The notes under the pieces are model-generated. The model did not search any database. It saw only the letters and a list, made by a program, of their open reading frames with translations, and was not told the DNA's origin. This document shows, piece by piece, positions 14,903 through 23,672 of a stretch of 24,435 nt of DNA (position 1 is its first letter; every line of letters starts with the position of its first letter). Position numbers and translations under genes: made by a program. The stretch is from a virus, in IMG/VR virus record IMGVR_UViG_3300025128_000320, positions 1 through 24,435 of that record, one strand, 5' to 3'.

Positions 14903-16086
14903 TATGACAGCCCTCCATGTGCGTTACCTGTGGCAGCGCAGTTTTGGGAGCGATTGTTAGTTAAGTCTCCAAAGTCAGTAGCGTTACCTGTGCTTGCTAT
15001 AGTAACATACTGTATGGTATTAGCATTTTGTGCTCCCATAAACACACCACGAGTAGAACTAGCTGCCCCATCTAAATAACGTGTTGCACTAGCAAGATCA
15101 CCAAAATCAGTGCTATTACCTGCTGAACCTATAGTTATGTACTGTATAACATCTATTTGAGCACTTGAGCGTCTTCCACCTGCATATAAACCACGAGTTG
15201 AGTTACTACATGCACCTCCTGAACTTGTTGCGGCTGAAAGTAAATCTCCAAAATCCGTTGCATTACCAGTAGATCCTATAGTTATGTAGTCTATTACATT
15301 ATAAGATTCTGCACCGATAAATACACCCCTAGTAGTACTGGCTAATCCTTTAACATTTTCACGACCTTGTGTTAAATCTCCAAAATCAGAAGCATTACCC
15401 TCTGAAGCTATAGTTACATAATCAATTACCTCAGGAGGTGCAGTGCTACCTGCGGCAAAAACAGCCCTTGTATTATTATTACAACCACCTGTTCCATTTC
15501 TTGCATTTGAAAGATTACCAAAGTCTGATAGCGTACCCCCTGTGTAAGTTCCAAAATCAATTACATCTGAGTTACCACTATCCGCATAGCCACCTGCAAA
15601 AAGAAATCTTGTTGCATTTCCTGCTGCTGCAGGGCCATTAGAGCGTCCTACAGATAAATTACCAAAATCACTGGCATTACCTGTTGTAGATATAACAACA
15701 TACTCTAAGGCAGAACCATTTCCAAAAATACCCCCACCTAAAATACCAACATTACCCAAAGCAGGAGCTACACTAGAACTAGCATCACTAGGTGCAGATG
15801 TACCGTAAGCATTAATAGCCCATACCTTAGCAGTATAAGATGTTCCATTAGTCAAACTACTAACGACAATAGGAGAAGATGATCCTGTGTTAGAACCTGC
15901 ACTATAATTTGTGCCATCTGTGCTAACCTGTGCAACAAACCCTGTGATAGCAGACGTGCCTGTATCAGTAGGCGCAGTAAAAGCTATACTAAGTTGTGTA
16001 TTACCTGCAGTAGGTGTAACTGCAGTGGGTGGATCAGGTGCATCTAATCCATCAGTGCCTATAAAACCACCGTTGTATCTGGGCAT
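14902..16086 (-). CDS. Fibronectin III plus six-repeat probable beta-propeller tail protein
   Basis: This 394-residue protein starts MPRYNGGFIG, then has a fibronectin type III domain at about residues 17-108 (PPTAVTPTAGNTQLSIAFTA, GYVAQVSTDG-like strand, SLTNGTSYTAKVWAINAYGT). Residues 114-394 hold six DFG(N/D)L-containing repeats of the same kind as in the next gene, the second one divergent (GTYTGGTLSDFGNL). As in that gene a glycine-rich half-unit (GILGGGIFGNG) comes first, and the last unit ends in GNAHGGLS. The start has AAGG upstream and the stop overlaps the next ATG (TAATG). Fibronectin III domains are common in phage tail proteins and aid surface attachment. It is probably a receptor-binding or fibre-associated protein. 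Confidence 0.68.
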   Translation of the reverse strand: MPRYNGGFIGTDGLDAPDPPTAVTPTAGNTQLSIAFTAPTDTGTSAITGFVAQVSTDGTNYSAGSNTGSSSPIVVSSLTNGTSYTAKVWAINAYGTSAPSDASSSVAPALGNVGILGGGIFGNGSALEYVVISTTGNASDFGNLSVGRSNGPAAAGNATRFLFAGGYADSGNSDVIDFGTYTGGTLSDFGNLSNARNGTGGCNNNTRAVFAAGSTAPPEVIDYVTIASEGNASDFGDLTQGRENVKGLASTTRGVFIGAESYNVIDYITIGSTGNATDFGDLLSAATSSGGACSNSTRGLYAGGRRSSAQIDVIQYITIGSAGNSTDFGDLASATRYLDGAASSTRGVFMGAQNANTIQYVTIASTGNATDFGDLTNNRSQNCAATGNAHGGLS

Positions 16087-16098
16087 TATTAATTACCT

Positions 16099-16461
16099 TT
16101 AGTCTACTAGAAGTTCGTAACTAACCAAGTATGTTAGGTCACTGTTAGCAGATGCTGTAACAGCGAGTAGATCTGTTTCGTCTAAATAAAATCCGTTGTC
16201 TTTACCTACAACAACTAGAGTTGCATCAGCAGGTACAGATATTGTGTTAGCTATCTTAACATAGTTTGATCCGTTATCTACACTTACCTCAACGGTAATG
16301 TCAGCAGCATTTGTGCCATCTATGTTTGATATCATTAGTGTGTTTATCTTTGCACAGTTTTCTGCAGGTACATCTACGATGTCTGCTCTACTTGTTGTCA
16401 CCGCACCAACTGCTACCTTTGGAGTAATAGTCGCTACATTAATTATATTTGGGGTTGCCAT
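16099..16461 (-). CDS. Small beta-rich virion-type protein
   Basis: This 120-residue protein has no assigned family. It alternates short hydrophobic strands and small polar residues: KVAVGAVTTSRADIVDVPAE, INTLMISNIDGTNAADITVE, VSVDNGSNYVKIANTISVPA, and a final LTYLVSYELLVD. This predicts a single beta-sandwich, with an NIDGTNAADITVEVSVD segment resembling small fibre-associated proteins of marine phages. AAAGG before the ATG supports the start. It sits between the long tail fibre and the first propeller protein, so it may link fibre parts, cap the fibre, or bind the host surface. Confidence 0.62.
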   Translation of the reverse strand: MATPNIINVATITPKVAVGAVTTSRADIVDVPAENCAKINTLMISNIDGTNAADITVEVSVDNGSNYVKIANTISVPADATLVVVGKDNGFYLDETDLLAVTASANSDLTYLVSYELLVD

Positions 16462-16475
16462 TTACTTTTACCTTT

Positions 16476-19094
16476 CTATCCAAATACTATTGCCATAGCA
16501 ATGGCAAATCCTTTAGTGGCAGCACTACCACTTGCGTAAGTTTTCACATCTGATGCAGGAATTGTTTTCATTGTTCCGTTATCATTTACTATAAAACCAT
16601 CAGCGTCTGCTAGTGTTATTGAACTACCTACAGAGGTATCTCCATCTAGTAAATTTATTTCTGATGCAGTTGCTGTAGCACCATCAAGTATGTTCAACTC
16701 TGCTGCTGTAGAAGTTACACCGTCTAATATATTTAACTCAGCAGTGGTAGAAGTAACACCGTCAAGTATGTTTAGTTCTGCTGCAGTAGATGTTATAGCA
16801 GTTCCGTTTATTGCTAGTTTATCTGTGACAACGTTGAATGTACCGTTGTCTTCAATCCTAGCTACTTCTGTTCCATCTCTTTGTTGAAAGATAAGATCTT
16901 TAGCATCTACAACAGGTCTAATAACTACGTCACTAGATGAGTTAGTAATTCTAAGTATCTCAGTTCCATCATCTTGAAACTTAAAGTCACCACCGTCTGC
17001 ATCTAGGATAATATCTCCTGCAACATCTACTGTCAAGTCTCCAGAGCTAAGATCAATCTCTGTTCCGTCAATAGTAATATTGTCTGCAACAAGACCACCG
17101 TTAGCAGTGAGTCTATCTACCTGTAAATCTTCATGGCTAGAGCCTAGTTTTAACTCAAACTTTGGTCCTGAAGTGTTATAAGTAAACGTAGCATCATCAC
17201 CACTACCACCCTCTAGTGTAATACCTGCACCGTTGATTACAGCAGATGTACTGTTACCACTATCAAGAACAATGTTGTGATCGTTAAGATTTACTGTAGT
17301 AGAGTTCACCGTTGTAGTTGTACCTGATACAGTCAAATCACCTGTAACTGTAAGGTTATCTGCTACTGTAACCTCTGAAGTACTGTGGCCTAGTGTAATA
17401 GCTGTACCAGATATACCTGTACCAATAGATACAGACTCACTACTGTTAGCTGTGTCAATTATAAGATAGGCATCTGATCCTTGTTTAATTGTAAATGCGG
17501 TAGCTGAGTTATCAGATACAGCAACGTTAATGTCTGTGCCATCAGCACTGATAGAGTCCAGTGCAATGTCACCAACGTTAGTAATGTTATTGTCACCAAA
17601 GCTAGTAGCACCCATTGTTTTGTTTGTAAGTGTTTGTGTTGCTGTCGTACCAACTATCTCTTGATCACCACCAGGAGGTAAAGTTAGCACGTTAGTAACA
17701 GAGGCTGAGTGTGGTTGTGACTTAACTGTTTGACCATGAGAGTTAGACTCACAGTTAAATACAACAGTACCAGGATTAGTGTTACCCTTTACGACTACTT
17801 TACCTGTACCATTAGGTGCTAAGTCAATATCAGCATTTGATGTAGTAACAATATCGTTACCGTTCATATCAAGGTTGCCACCTAACTGTGGAGTGCTATC
17901 TTCCACTACGTTAGATATAGCAGCACCTGAAACAGCAAGACCAGAGACTATAGTGCTACGAGTAATCTTTTTAAGACCACCACCAGATGTATCTACAGCA
18001 AGAAATACGTCATCGTTAGCAACCGTACTAATCTCAGATAAATCACCTACAGCCGTAGGATTAAAGTTTGTACCGTCTGCTACAAGTATGTGCCCTGAAG
18101 TATTTGTACTCATAGTAAGATCATCACCACCAATAGTGAGATCTCCAGTCAATGTAAGATTTCTTATACCTGTGTAGTCTTTGTTAGCATCTAACACAAC
18201 TGCTTTAGAGTTGATAGCAGTACCTGTGCCTGTAGAACCTAGGTCAAGAGCGTTGATTTCTCCTACAACTACTGTAGCACCATCAAGTATATTTAATTCT
18301 GCAGTCGTGGAAGTAACACCATCCATAATGTTAAGTTCAGCAGCAGTTGCACTTATAGCTGTGCCGTTAAAATTTATTGCATCTGCGTGAAGTGTACCGT
18401 CAAAGTAACCATCTTTAAACTCAAAAGAACTAGAACCTAAATCTATATCGTCATCTGTTGTAGGAAGTATTGATCCGTTATTAAATGTTACTTGTGTCTC
18501 ACCACCTGTGGTAATTGTAATTACATCAGAACCACTAAAGGTAATACCTGTGTCAGTGTCACCATCTCCAAACATACTGTCTAGCTGTACTGCACCTACG
18601 TTTGATAAAGCAGCATCACCAAAGTCTACAGCACCTGCAACAGTAAGTGTTCCTGATACATCTACGTTACCATTTATATCAACAGTGGTAGCAGCAATCT
18701 GTATTTCTGTATCTGCGACAAGATCAAGTTGACCGTCAGCACTGGAGTTAATGTAAATAGCTGTGTCACGAAACTGTATTTTTTCTGTGGAGGCGATAAG
18801 AATATCATCAGAAAACTCAAAGTAGTCTTCGTCTTCCATCCATTTAAACACACCATCATTACTCTCACCATCAAAGGTTACAGTAATATCTGAACCTGCT
18901 GTGGCATCACCAATAGTGATATTAGTTCCTAACAACTTAGTAATAGGGCCACCCTCTCCTGTCGTACCATCGTGAGTGTGACCTGTGCTTGCTGCAAACG
19001 CAGCTAAAAGTTGATCATATTCATTGTTGAACAGATCAGCAGTAATAACATCACCGTCTGTAAAACTAGATTGTCTCGTGTATGTATTACCCAT
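16476..19094 (-). CDS. Long repetitive tail fibre protein
   Basis: This 872-residue protein has an N-terminal segment typical of marine phage fibres: FTDGDVITADLFNNEYDQLL followed by TGHTHDGTTGEGGPI (residues 10-53). The shaft is rich in Thr, Ser, Asp and Gly with many short beta repeats, including TQTLTNKT and NLTVTGDLTVSGTTTTVNST. Two clusters of the 13-residue TAAELNILDGVTS motif occur, near residue 245 and in the C-terminal 110 residues. The end (TKGFAIAMAIVFG) is hydrophobic. No C-terminal peptidase S74 chaperone is present. The start codon directly abuts the stop of the nozzle gene, with GGAG 11 bases upstream. It probably forms a trimeric fibre attached to the nozzle or adaptor and carrying the smaller receptor-binding proteins encoded after it. 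Confidence 0.78.
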   Translation of the reverse strand: MGNTYTRQSSFTDGDVITADLFNNEYDQLLAAFAASTGHTHDGTTGEGGPITKLLGTNITIGDATAGSDITVTFDGESNDGVFKWMEDEDYFEFSDDILIASTEKIQFRDTAIYINSSADGQLDLVADTEIQIAATTVDINGNVDVSGTLTVAGAVDFGDAALSNVGAVQLDSMFGDGDTDTGITFSGSDVITITTGGETQVTFNNGSILPTTDDDIDLGSSSFEFKDGYFDGTLHADAINFNGTAISATAAELNIMDGVTSTTAELNILDGATVVVGEINALDLGSTGTGTAINSKAVVLDANKDYTGIRNLTLTGDLTIGGDDLTMSTNTSGHILVADGTNFNPTAVGDLSEISTVANDDVFLAVDTSGGGLKKITRSTIVSGLAVSGAAISNVVEDSTPQLGGNLDMNGNDIVTTSNADIDLAPNGTGKVVVKGNTNPGTVVFNCESNSHGQTVKSQPHSASVTNVLTLPPGGDQEIVGTTATQTLTNKTMGATSFGDNNITNVGDIALDSISADGTDINVAVSDNSATAFTIKQGSDAYLIIDTANSSESVSIGTGISGTAITLGHSTSEVTVADNLTVTGDLTVSGTTTTVNSTTVNLNDHNIVLDSGNSTSAVINGAGITLEGGSGDDATFTYNTSGPKFELKLGSSHEDLQVDRLTANGGLVADNITIDGTEIDLSSGDLTVDVAGDIILDADGGDFKFQDDGTEILRITNSSSDVVIRPVVDAKDLIFQQRDGTEVARIEDNGTFNVVTDKLAINGTAITSTAAELNILDGVTSTTAELNILDGVTSTAAELNILDGATATASEINLLDGDTSVGSSITLADADGFIVNDNGTMKTIPASDVKTYASGSAATKGFAIAMAIVFG
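16632..16787 (-). repeat. Four tandem 39-bp repeats (TAAELNILDGVTS) in the tail fibre gene
   Basis: Units lie at 16749-16787, 16710-16748, 16671-16709 and 16632-16670, each coding 13 residues. Three match TAAELNILDG closely and the fourth is diverged (TASEINLLDGDTS). A second, shorter and more diverged cluster lies near 18250-18360 in the same gene. Such repeats are common in marine phage fibres. Confidence 0.85.
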
Positions 19095-20834
19095 CTAACG
19101 TCTTGCTCCTACTTGATATTCTAATTGAAACCCTTTTAGGGAGTACGGTGCTGTTTCCCCACCGTCATTAATTCTTAACGCAACAGAAAAACCTGATCCC
19201 TCTACTGATTGTCTTACAAGAGGCTGTGAAGGACCACCAAAAACAAATTGCACTGCACCTCCGCTAGTACTAAAAGTAGCTGAACCAAATAAAGCAGCTA
19301 CGTCTGAAGTATCTAAAGCATAAGGGGCAGGTCTTGCTGAGTCTGTAGATTCGTTATCATATAACACTAACAAATCTGCATCAATAGCTGACTCAGGTTT
19401 GTAGTTAAGGATAACTCTTTGCATGTGTTTTCTAACACCAGTGTCTCCAAAACTTAAATCTGGACTTCTATATCTTCCTAATATTGATGTTCCATCAAAG
19501 GTATTACCTCTTTCTTGTCTATGAACGTACCCTGAAAAGTCACCATGTATAACTCTAACATCTCCATCAACAACTAAAGTATCTGTGGCTGAAGGTTTTA
19601 CCCCTCGTATTTCAGAAAACTCAAATTTATCTGCTCTCCTAACACAGATAATACCTTTTGTTATCTTTTCACCTTGACCTACTTTTGAAAAGAATATTCT
19701 GTATTGTGTTTTGTCTGGTATAACTACACTTTCAAACACTGTTGAGTCTTTAATGTTAACATCAAATATAGACTGTACGTTTTGTGTAATAGCACCAAGA
19801 GCCGTATCACCAATCCTTGCAGTAGCAGCAACAGTCCTGAGTCCATCAGGCCCAAGGAATAACAAGTCACCTGCAAATTCCTGTATCGTATCTCTATTTA
19901 CACAACCAATATCTCTAGTAACTGGTTGTATGGCAAAGTCACTAAGAGTAGATCCTGTCATTTTAAATATTCTGTTTTCACAAAATATAAACAGTGCATC
20001 CCTAAATACCTTTAACCCTACAATGTTGTCATCTACTTTAATAGTTCCTGCACCGTCACCTGAGTTAAAACCATCCTCGTCAAAAGGTTCACTAAAAACT
20101 AACGTCTGTGGTGTGCTAGATTTACCTGCATAGAACATGTGAGATTTAAAAGACACTACTATTGTAGAACCTGCTACAGAACTTTCACTGACATCTGTTG
20201 CTGATAAAGAAGAGTTAAATATAGTTGGAGCATTAGCACCATCAACAACTATAATCTTTTCGTTACCGTCAAAGTTATATCTTTCAAAACTATACTTACC
20301 TGCACTTGTTCTGCCAGTATCTATCTCAGTCCAAGACTCTGATACTGCATCGTCAACAGCGTGATCAGAAGCAGTTGTACTTGACGTAGCACGAGTCACA
20401 CCTGTAAAAGTACTTGCTGTGACACCAGTATAAGTAAACAACTCATCGTTAATCTGCAGTGTACCACTAGAAGAAAAACCTGTTGTTGAATCTACATTTA
20501 AAGTTCCAGATCCTGTCATACCTGTGCCAGATGCAACTTTATTTGTAAGCTCCGTAGATGCAGAACTAAATATTTTTTCACCTCTAGCTGCTAGTATTTT
20601 GTCTGCAAAGTTAGCAACCATTAATATATTTTCACCAGAACTAGATGTTTGAGGCACTTGTTGATTTACATATTTACGAAAACCGTTTATTCTCCTGTAA
20701 CCACCCTCAATGTCAGGCTCAAAGTTTTCTAACTCTAACGCTTCACCTGGCTGCATTAAGAACGTAGAACGATTTAAAACTAAACCACCCTCACAGTTAA
20801 ATGCTGCAGGTTGTGCTTGGGATAGATCTGGCAT
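19095..20834 (-). CDS. Tail nozzle protein (T7 gp12 tail tubular protein B position)
   Basis: This 579-residue protein begins AFNCEGGLVLNRSTFLMQPG and then EALELENFEPDIEGGYRRINGF, a start typical of podovirus nozzle proteins that bind the adaptor ring and form the tail tip channel. Residues about 107-165 hold an inserted beta domain (STTGFSSSGTLQINDELFTY then TGVTRATSSTTASDHAV). The remainder is beta-rich with propeller-like strands (ADKILAARGEKIFS, DNIVGLKVFRDALFIFCENR, FAGDLLFLGPDGLRTV) and ends APYSLKGFQLEYQVGARR. It is shorter than T7 gp12 (794 residues). The start overlaps the adaptor stop (TAATG) and has GGTGGAG upstream. The assignment rests on order plus the N-terminal and C-terminal patterns. 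Confidence 0.78.
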   Translation of the reverse strand: MPDLSQAQPAAFNCEGGLVLNRSTFLMQPGEALELENFEPDIEGGYRRINGFRKYVNQQVPQTSSSGENILMVANFADKILAARGEKIFSSASTELTNKVASGTGMTGSGTLNVDSTTGFSSSGTLQINDELFTYTGVTASTFTGVTRATSSTTASDHAVDDAVSESWTEIDTGRTSAGKYSFERYNFDGNEKIIVVDGANAPTIFNSSLSATDVSESSVAGSTIVVSFKSHMFYAGKSSTPQTLVFSEPFDEDGFNSGDGAGTIKVDDNIVGLKVFRDALFIFCENRIFKMTGSTLSDFAIQPVTRDIGCVNRDTIQEFAGDLLFLGPDGLRTVAATARIGDTALGAITQNVQSIFDVNIKDSTVFESVVIPDKTQYRIFFSKVGQGEKITKGIICVRRADKFEFSEIRGVKPSATDTLVVDGDVRVIHGDFSGYVHRQERGNTFDGTSILGRYRSPDLSFGDTGVRKHMQRVILNYKPESAIDADLLVLYDNESTDSARPAPYALDTSDVAALFGSATFSTSGGAVQFVFGGPSQPLVRQSVEGSGFSVALRINDGGETAPYSLKGFQLEYQVGARR

Positions 20835-21778
20835 TAAGAAATTACTCCACCTGCAAAGTTAGCAGAACCTCTTGGGGCAAGAATGACTGTGGATCGTACA
20901 TACTCATACTTGTTAATAAGTAAACTTTGCATATTTTTAATACCCTGTTCAAACCTAGCAAAGTTTAACTGGTATTGTTGTATCTCACCCCTGTATTGAT
21001 AAACAAAAGCAGCAGCACCATCTACGATTACAGGTGCAAATCTGTCTGGAACACTTGTGGTGTCTCCATGTGCTGATAGATCAGATGGAAATGTAAAGTA
21101 GTCAAAGATAAGTGTGTATTGTTTATCTGGATAAGGATACAGTAAATAGTTATTGTCAGGAGTTCTGACTATGTTTCTAGGAACACCACCACCGTCAAAC
21201 TGTGTTACTGTAGTTCCATTTGCTATTGCTGCTGCTGTGGTGCTATTTGCACCTCTAGTACATCCTGTAAAATCGTTACCCGATATACCTGTGTAAGTTA
21301 TTTGTTCCCCACCTATGTACAGAGTCCCTGTTGAACTAAAGTCTGTTGTAGATGCAACAGTTATTGTTGTTACGGATGCAGACAACCCATCTGCTGCATT
21401 GACAGTTGTTGTTACAACATCATCCTCTTCGTTAGGATAACCTTTTTCTATGTACTCGTTATAGTTAAGAAGTACTAAATTGTTTCCTGCAGCGTTAACG
21501 TCATCATCTTTTTTAATTCTAGCAGTAGCATAGTCTATTGATTTAGTATCTGTTGGTGCAGTGTATCTACACACACCTGGAGTTAGAGTAGAAGTATTTT
21601 GTGCATGGTTAAAAGAATACCCAAACTCTCTTTGATTTATATATCTGATAGCTTCATTGACAGCATTTTGACACTGTACTTGAACACCCCTAGCGTTAGC
21701 AAAAGTAGTAGAAGTAAGAGTTACTTCATTCATTCTTGTGATTACATCGTTAGTTAACGATAGAAATGTTAAAGCCAT
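20834..21778 (-). CDS. Head-tail adaptor protein (T7 gp11 tail tubular protein A-like)
   Basis: This 314-residue protein has the helical start of gp11-like adaptors (SLTNDVITRMNEVT, then AVNEAIRYINQREFGYSFNH) and the later signature PYPDKQYTLIFDYFTFPSDL followed by SVPDRFAPVIVDGAAAFVYQ. Twelve such subunits would form the ring between portal and nozzle. Residues about 126-195 are an inserted beta domain (TTDFSSTGTLYIGGEQITY) that looks like the insert in the next gene. AAGGA lies before the ATG. T7 gp11 has 196 residues; the insert explains much of the extra length. Position directly before the nozzle gene and after the capsid genes agrees. Confidence 0.82.
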   Translation of the reverse strand: MALTFLSLTNDVITRMNEVTLTSTTFANARGVQVQCQNAVNEAIRYINQREFGYSFNHAQNTSTLTPGVCRYTAPTDTKSIDYATARIKKDDDVNAAGNNLVLLNYNEYIEKGYPNEEDDVVTTTVNAADGLSASVTTITVASTTDFSSTGTLYIGGEQITYTGISGNDFTGCTRGANSTTAAAIANGTTVTQFDGGGVPRNIVRTPDNNYLLYPYPDKQYTLIFDYFTFPSDLSAHGDTTSVPDRFAPVIVDGAAAFVYQYRGEIQQYQLNFARFEQGIKNMQSLLINKYEYVRSTVILAPRGSANFAGGVIS

Positions 21779-21801
21779 ATTTTTTCCTTTAAATAAGCTA
21801 A

Positions 21802-21825
21802 AGGGGCCAACCTAAGTCAGCCCCT
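21802..21825 (-). terminator. GC-rich hairpin between capsid and tail genes (possible weak terminator or attenuator)
   Basis: A 6-bp stem, AGGGGC and GCCCCT, with a 12-base loop lies in the 56-base gap after the putative decoration gene. On the transcribed (minus) strand it is followed by TTAGCTTATTT, so the uridine tract is poor. It may reduce read-through from abundant capsid messages into the tail genes or mark an RNA processing or stability boundary. Confidence 0.5.
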
Positions 21826-21834
21826 AAAGTTGCT

Positions 21835-22371
21835 TTACGCTAGCAGATCACGATCTACTTCATTAGCAGATGTGGTCTGTGTTACGTCATCCATCATTAC
21901 ACAGACAGCGTACACACGTATAATACCACCAGTGATAGTTCCACCTGACGCATGAATCTCTACGTCAATAGTGTCTGCTGATGCAGTAAACACTGGTAAG
22001 TTGGAACATACACCTGAAGATGTAATAGCAGGAGTATGATCTCCTACTGATGCACCGTCTAGGTCAAATGCCGTAGCAAAAATGTCTACGTCTGTTCCTG
22101 TGATACCTACGTGGATCGAAGAGTCTGTAGTAGTACCTGCCATTGCAGTTACAACTTCAAAACCTGCGTGTAGGATCAAAGTGTTGGCAGGAACAGCAAT
22201 AGCCTCAATGATATCATTGGCTGCTAGTGCAGTACCACCGTTTTGTAATATAGCATCTGCAAGATCTATATCGTTTTGTAAAGTAACTAAGCTGCCACGA
22301 AGCTGCTTGTTGCCAGTACCGCCATTGTTGGAAGTAGAGGCTGAGTTCGTGCTCATTGTAATAGTAGCCAT
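21835..22371 (-). CDS. Putative head decoration or minor structural protein
   Basis: This 178-residue protein directly follows the major capsid gene (17-base gap, strong GGGAG before the ATG). It is rich in Ala, Thr, Ser and Gly and alternates short strands: AIAVPANTLILHAGFEVVTA, DSSIHVGITGTDVDIFATAF, DTIDVEIHASGGTITGGIIR, VYAVCVMM. It ends DDVTQTTSANEVDRDLLA. This composition predicts a beta-sandwich without membrane helix or signal. Small beta-rich proteins encoded next to capsid genes often decorate or cement the head. An alternative is a head completion protein. No family name can be given from the sequence alone. Confidence 0.62.
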   Translation of the reverse strand: MATITMSTNSASTSNNGGTGNKQLRGSLVTLQNDIDLADAILQNGGTALAANDIIEAIAVPANTLILHAGFEVVTAMAGTTTDSSIHVGITGTDVDIFATAFDLDGASVGDHTPAITSSGVCSNLPVFTASADTIDVEIHASGGTITGGIIRVYAVCVMMDDVTQTTSANEVDRDLLA

Positions 22372-22387
22372 TATTCAATCTCCCTTC

Positions 22388-23461
22388 TTACGCTGCGTTG
22401 TATTTAGCAGTTGCGATTGCTTCTGGACGAAGAATCTTTCTGCCGTATAGATGCATACCACGAACAATGTCAGCAAAGCTGTCAGGGTCACGATATGTTT
22501 CTGTCTTGTTGATCTGCTCTGCAGTTGCTACAGCAGAATCATGACCTGCAACAATCACACCAAAGTTAGCATTTTGGTTTGCTGATCCTGATGTACCTGG
22601 GCCTGTACCTACAGCAGGTAGGTTTGAGGACACGTACAAACGGAAGCCATGAAAGTTGTTGATTACAAGACCGTTACGAAGTCCACCAGACTCACCGTAG
22701 TCTCCATTCATGAAGCGGCTGTCTTCGTCTGATAAAATTTCCATAAACACTGGGTCAATTACGAGCCAACGTCCTTGTGTATCAACTTGTTGCTGATCAA
22801 GCAATCGTTTCATTCTTGCAATAATCATTGCAGGTGAAACTGTAGCTGTTGGTAAAGCAGTTGCACCTGGTAAACGTGCTACGACAGGAATTGAGTGATC
22901 TCCTGCAGATGACGTTGTGATGTTACCAAATGAATCTTTACGTAGCTTCATGCTTGTAAGCAGTTCGTCTGAACCTGCAGTGGTCACAGCCTTTGAACCG
23001 TTTACACTGTCGTTAACTGCGTCTGCTTGTGCATGTAGAGCAGATTGCTTAAAACCTGACAGATAACCAAGAACTTCTTGGTCATACTGATCAGCTAGTC
23101 TGTAAGCTGCACGATCTGTTGCAAGTTGCATGAAGTTCACATGTGAGTGAGCTTCTTCAATATCGTCCATCTTAAAAGCAAAGTAGTTGCTTTTGTCTAC
23201 GACTAACTGAAAATCTTCATCGTCAAGGTCTTGTGCTGTGACTGTCGTGCCACGAGCATAAGCTTGAACTGAAATTTCAGGCTCCTTGATTATGCGCACA
23301 GTATCACCTTGTGCGCTGATCTCTCCGAAATAATCGGAGTTAGTTATGTCTCCTACAGTAGCAGCTTTACGAAAAGCAAGCTGTACCTTCTTGGAGTAGA
23401 TTATAGGACTAAAATTACCGTTAGGTAAATTCCCATAACCCGATGCGGTTGTGAAAGCCAT
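22388..23461 (-). CDS. Major capsid protein
   Basis: The ATG at 23461 is preferred over the in-frame ATG at 23476 because GGAGG lies 9 bases before it, partly inside the longer reading; the product is then 357 residues (MAFTTASGYG...). It contains a capsid pattern common to marine podoviruses: YSKKVQLAFRKAATVGDITN, then TVRIIKEPEISVQAYARGTT, DEDFQLVVDKSNYFAFKMDD and AAYRLADQYDQEVLGYLSGF, with later segments RWLVIDPVFMEIL and RNGLVINNFHGFRLYVSSNL. These fit an HK97-fold shell protein with N-arm, E-loop, spine helix and P/A domains. It follows the scaffold gene after a 243-base leader with its own promoter and structure, and is followed by the decoration candidate. The shell consists of hundreds of copies, which explains the special expression signals. 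Confidence 0.9.
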   Translation of the reverse strand: MAFTTASGYGNLPNGNFSPIIYSKKVQLAFRKAATVGDITNSDYFGEISAQGDTVRIIKEPEISVQAYARGTTVTAQDLDDEDFQLVVDKSNYFAFKMDDIEEAHSHVNFMQLATDRAAYRLADQYDQEVLGYLSGFKQSALHAQADAVNDSVNGSKAVTTAGSDELLTSMKLRKDSFGNITTSSAGDHSIPVVARLPGATALPTATVSPAMIIARMKRLLDQQQVDTQGRWLVIDPVFMEILSDEDSRFMNGDYGESGGLRNGLVINNFHGFRLYVSSNLPAVGTGPGTSGSANQNANFGVIVAGHDSAVATAEQINKTETYRDPDSFADIVRGMHLYGRKILRPEAIATAKYNAA

Positions 23462-23542
23462 TGTTAAATCCTCCATGATATTTGGCTTTGGGAATAAAGC
23501 TTAAACACCTGAAAGAGGCTGTACGTTTTCTAGGGTGCAGAA

Positions 23543-23582
23543 AGTATTAGGTTGCGCTACCAAATACCACTGGGCCTATACT
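23543..23582 (-). other. Bulged RNA hairpin in the capsid leader
   Basis: On the minus strand AGTATAGG pairs with CCTAATACT with one bulged A; one further A-T pair extends the base, giving 9 base pairs around a 23-base loop. A smaller nested hairpin lies upstream at 23630-23658, where TTGAAG pairs with CTTCAA and an inner CCT pairs with AGG. No tract of uridines follows either stem, so these look like leader structures (stability or translation control) and not terminators. Confidence 0.5.
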
Positions 23583-23672
23583 TGTCCAGGTAGTTCTTTG
23601 TAGTTTAGACTTTTGGGTTAAATGTATCTTTGAAGGTGGTCCTTTACGGAGGCTTCAAGTCAGATACGAGTA

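Noticed and set aside
13980-15700. Regularly spaced short repeats that might suggest a CRISPR array
   Set aside because: The repeats are imperfect, in frame and code for DFGDL propeller units; spacing and content fit protein repeats.
16476-16700. A C-terminal self-cleaving chaperone (peptidase S74) on the long tail fibre
   Set aside because: The C-terminus ends shortly after the TAAELNILDG repeats with a hydrophobic tail; there is no room for or sign of such a domain.
23462-23476. The upstream in-frame ATG as capsid start (MEDLTMAF)
   Set aside because: Its first codons overlap the GGAGG ribosome binding site that serves the ATG at 23461, and no binding site precedes it.
23543-23582. A tRNA-like stretch (TGGTAGCGCA, like a D-arm) in the capsid leader
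   Set aside because: No acceptor stem, anticodon stem or T-arm can be built around it; only ten bases match, which can occur by chance.
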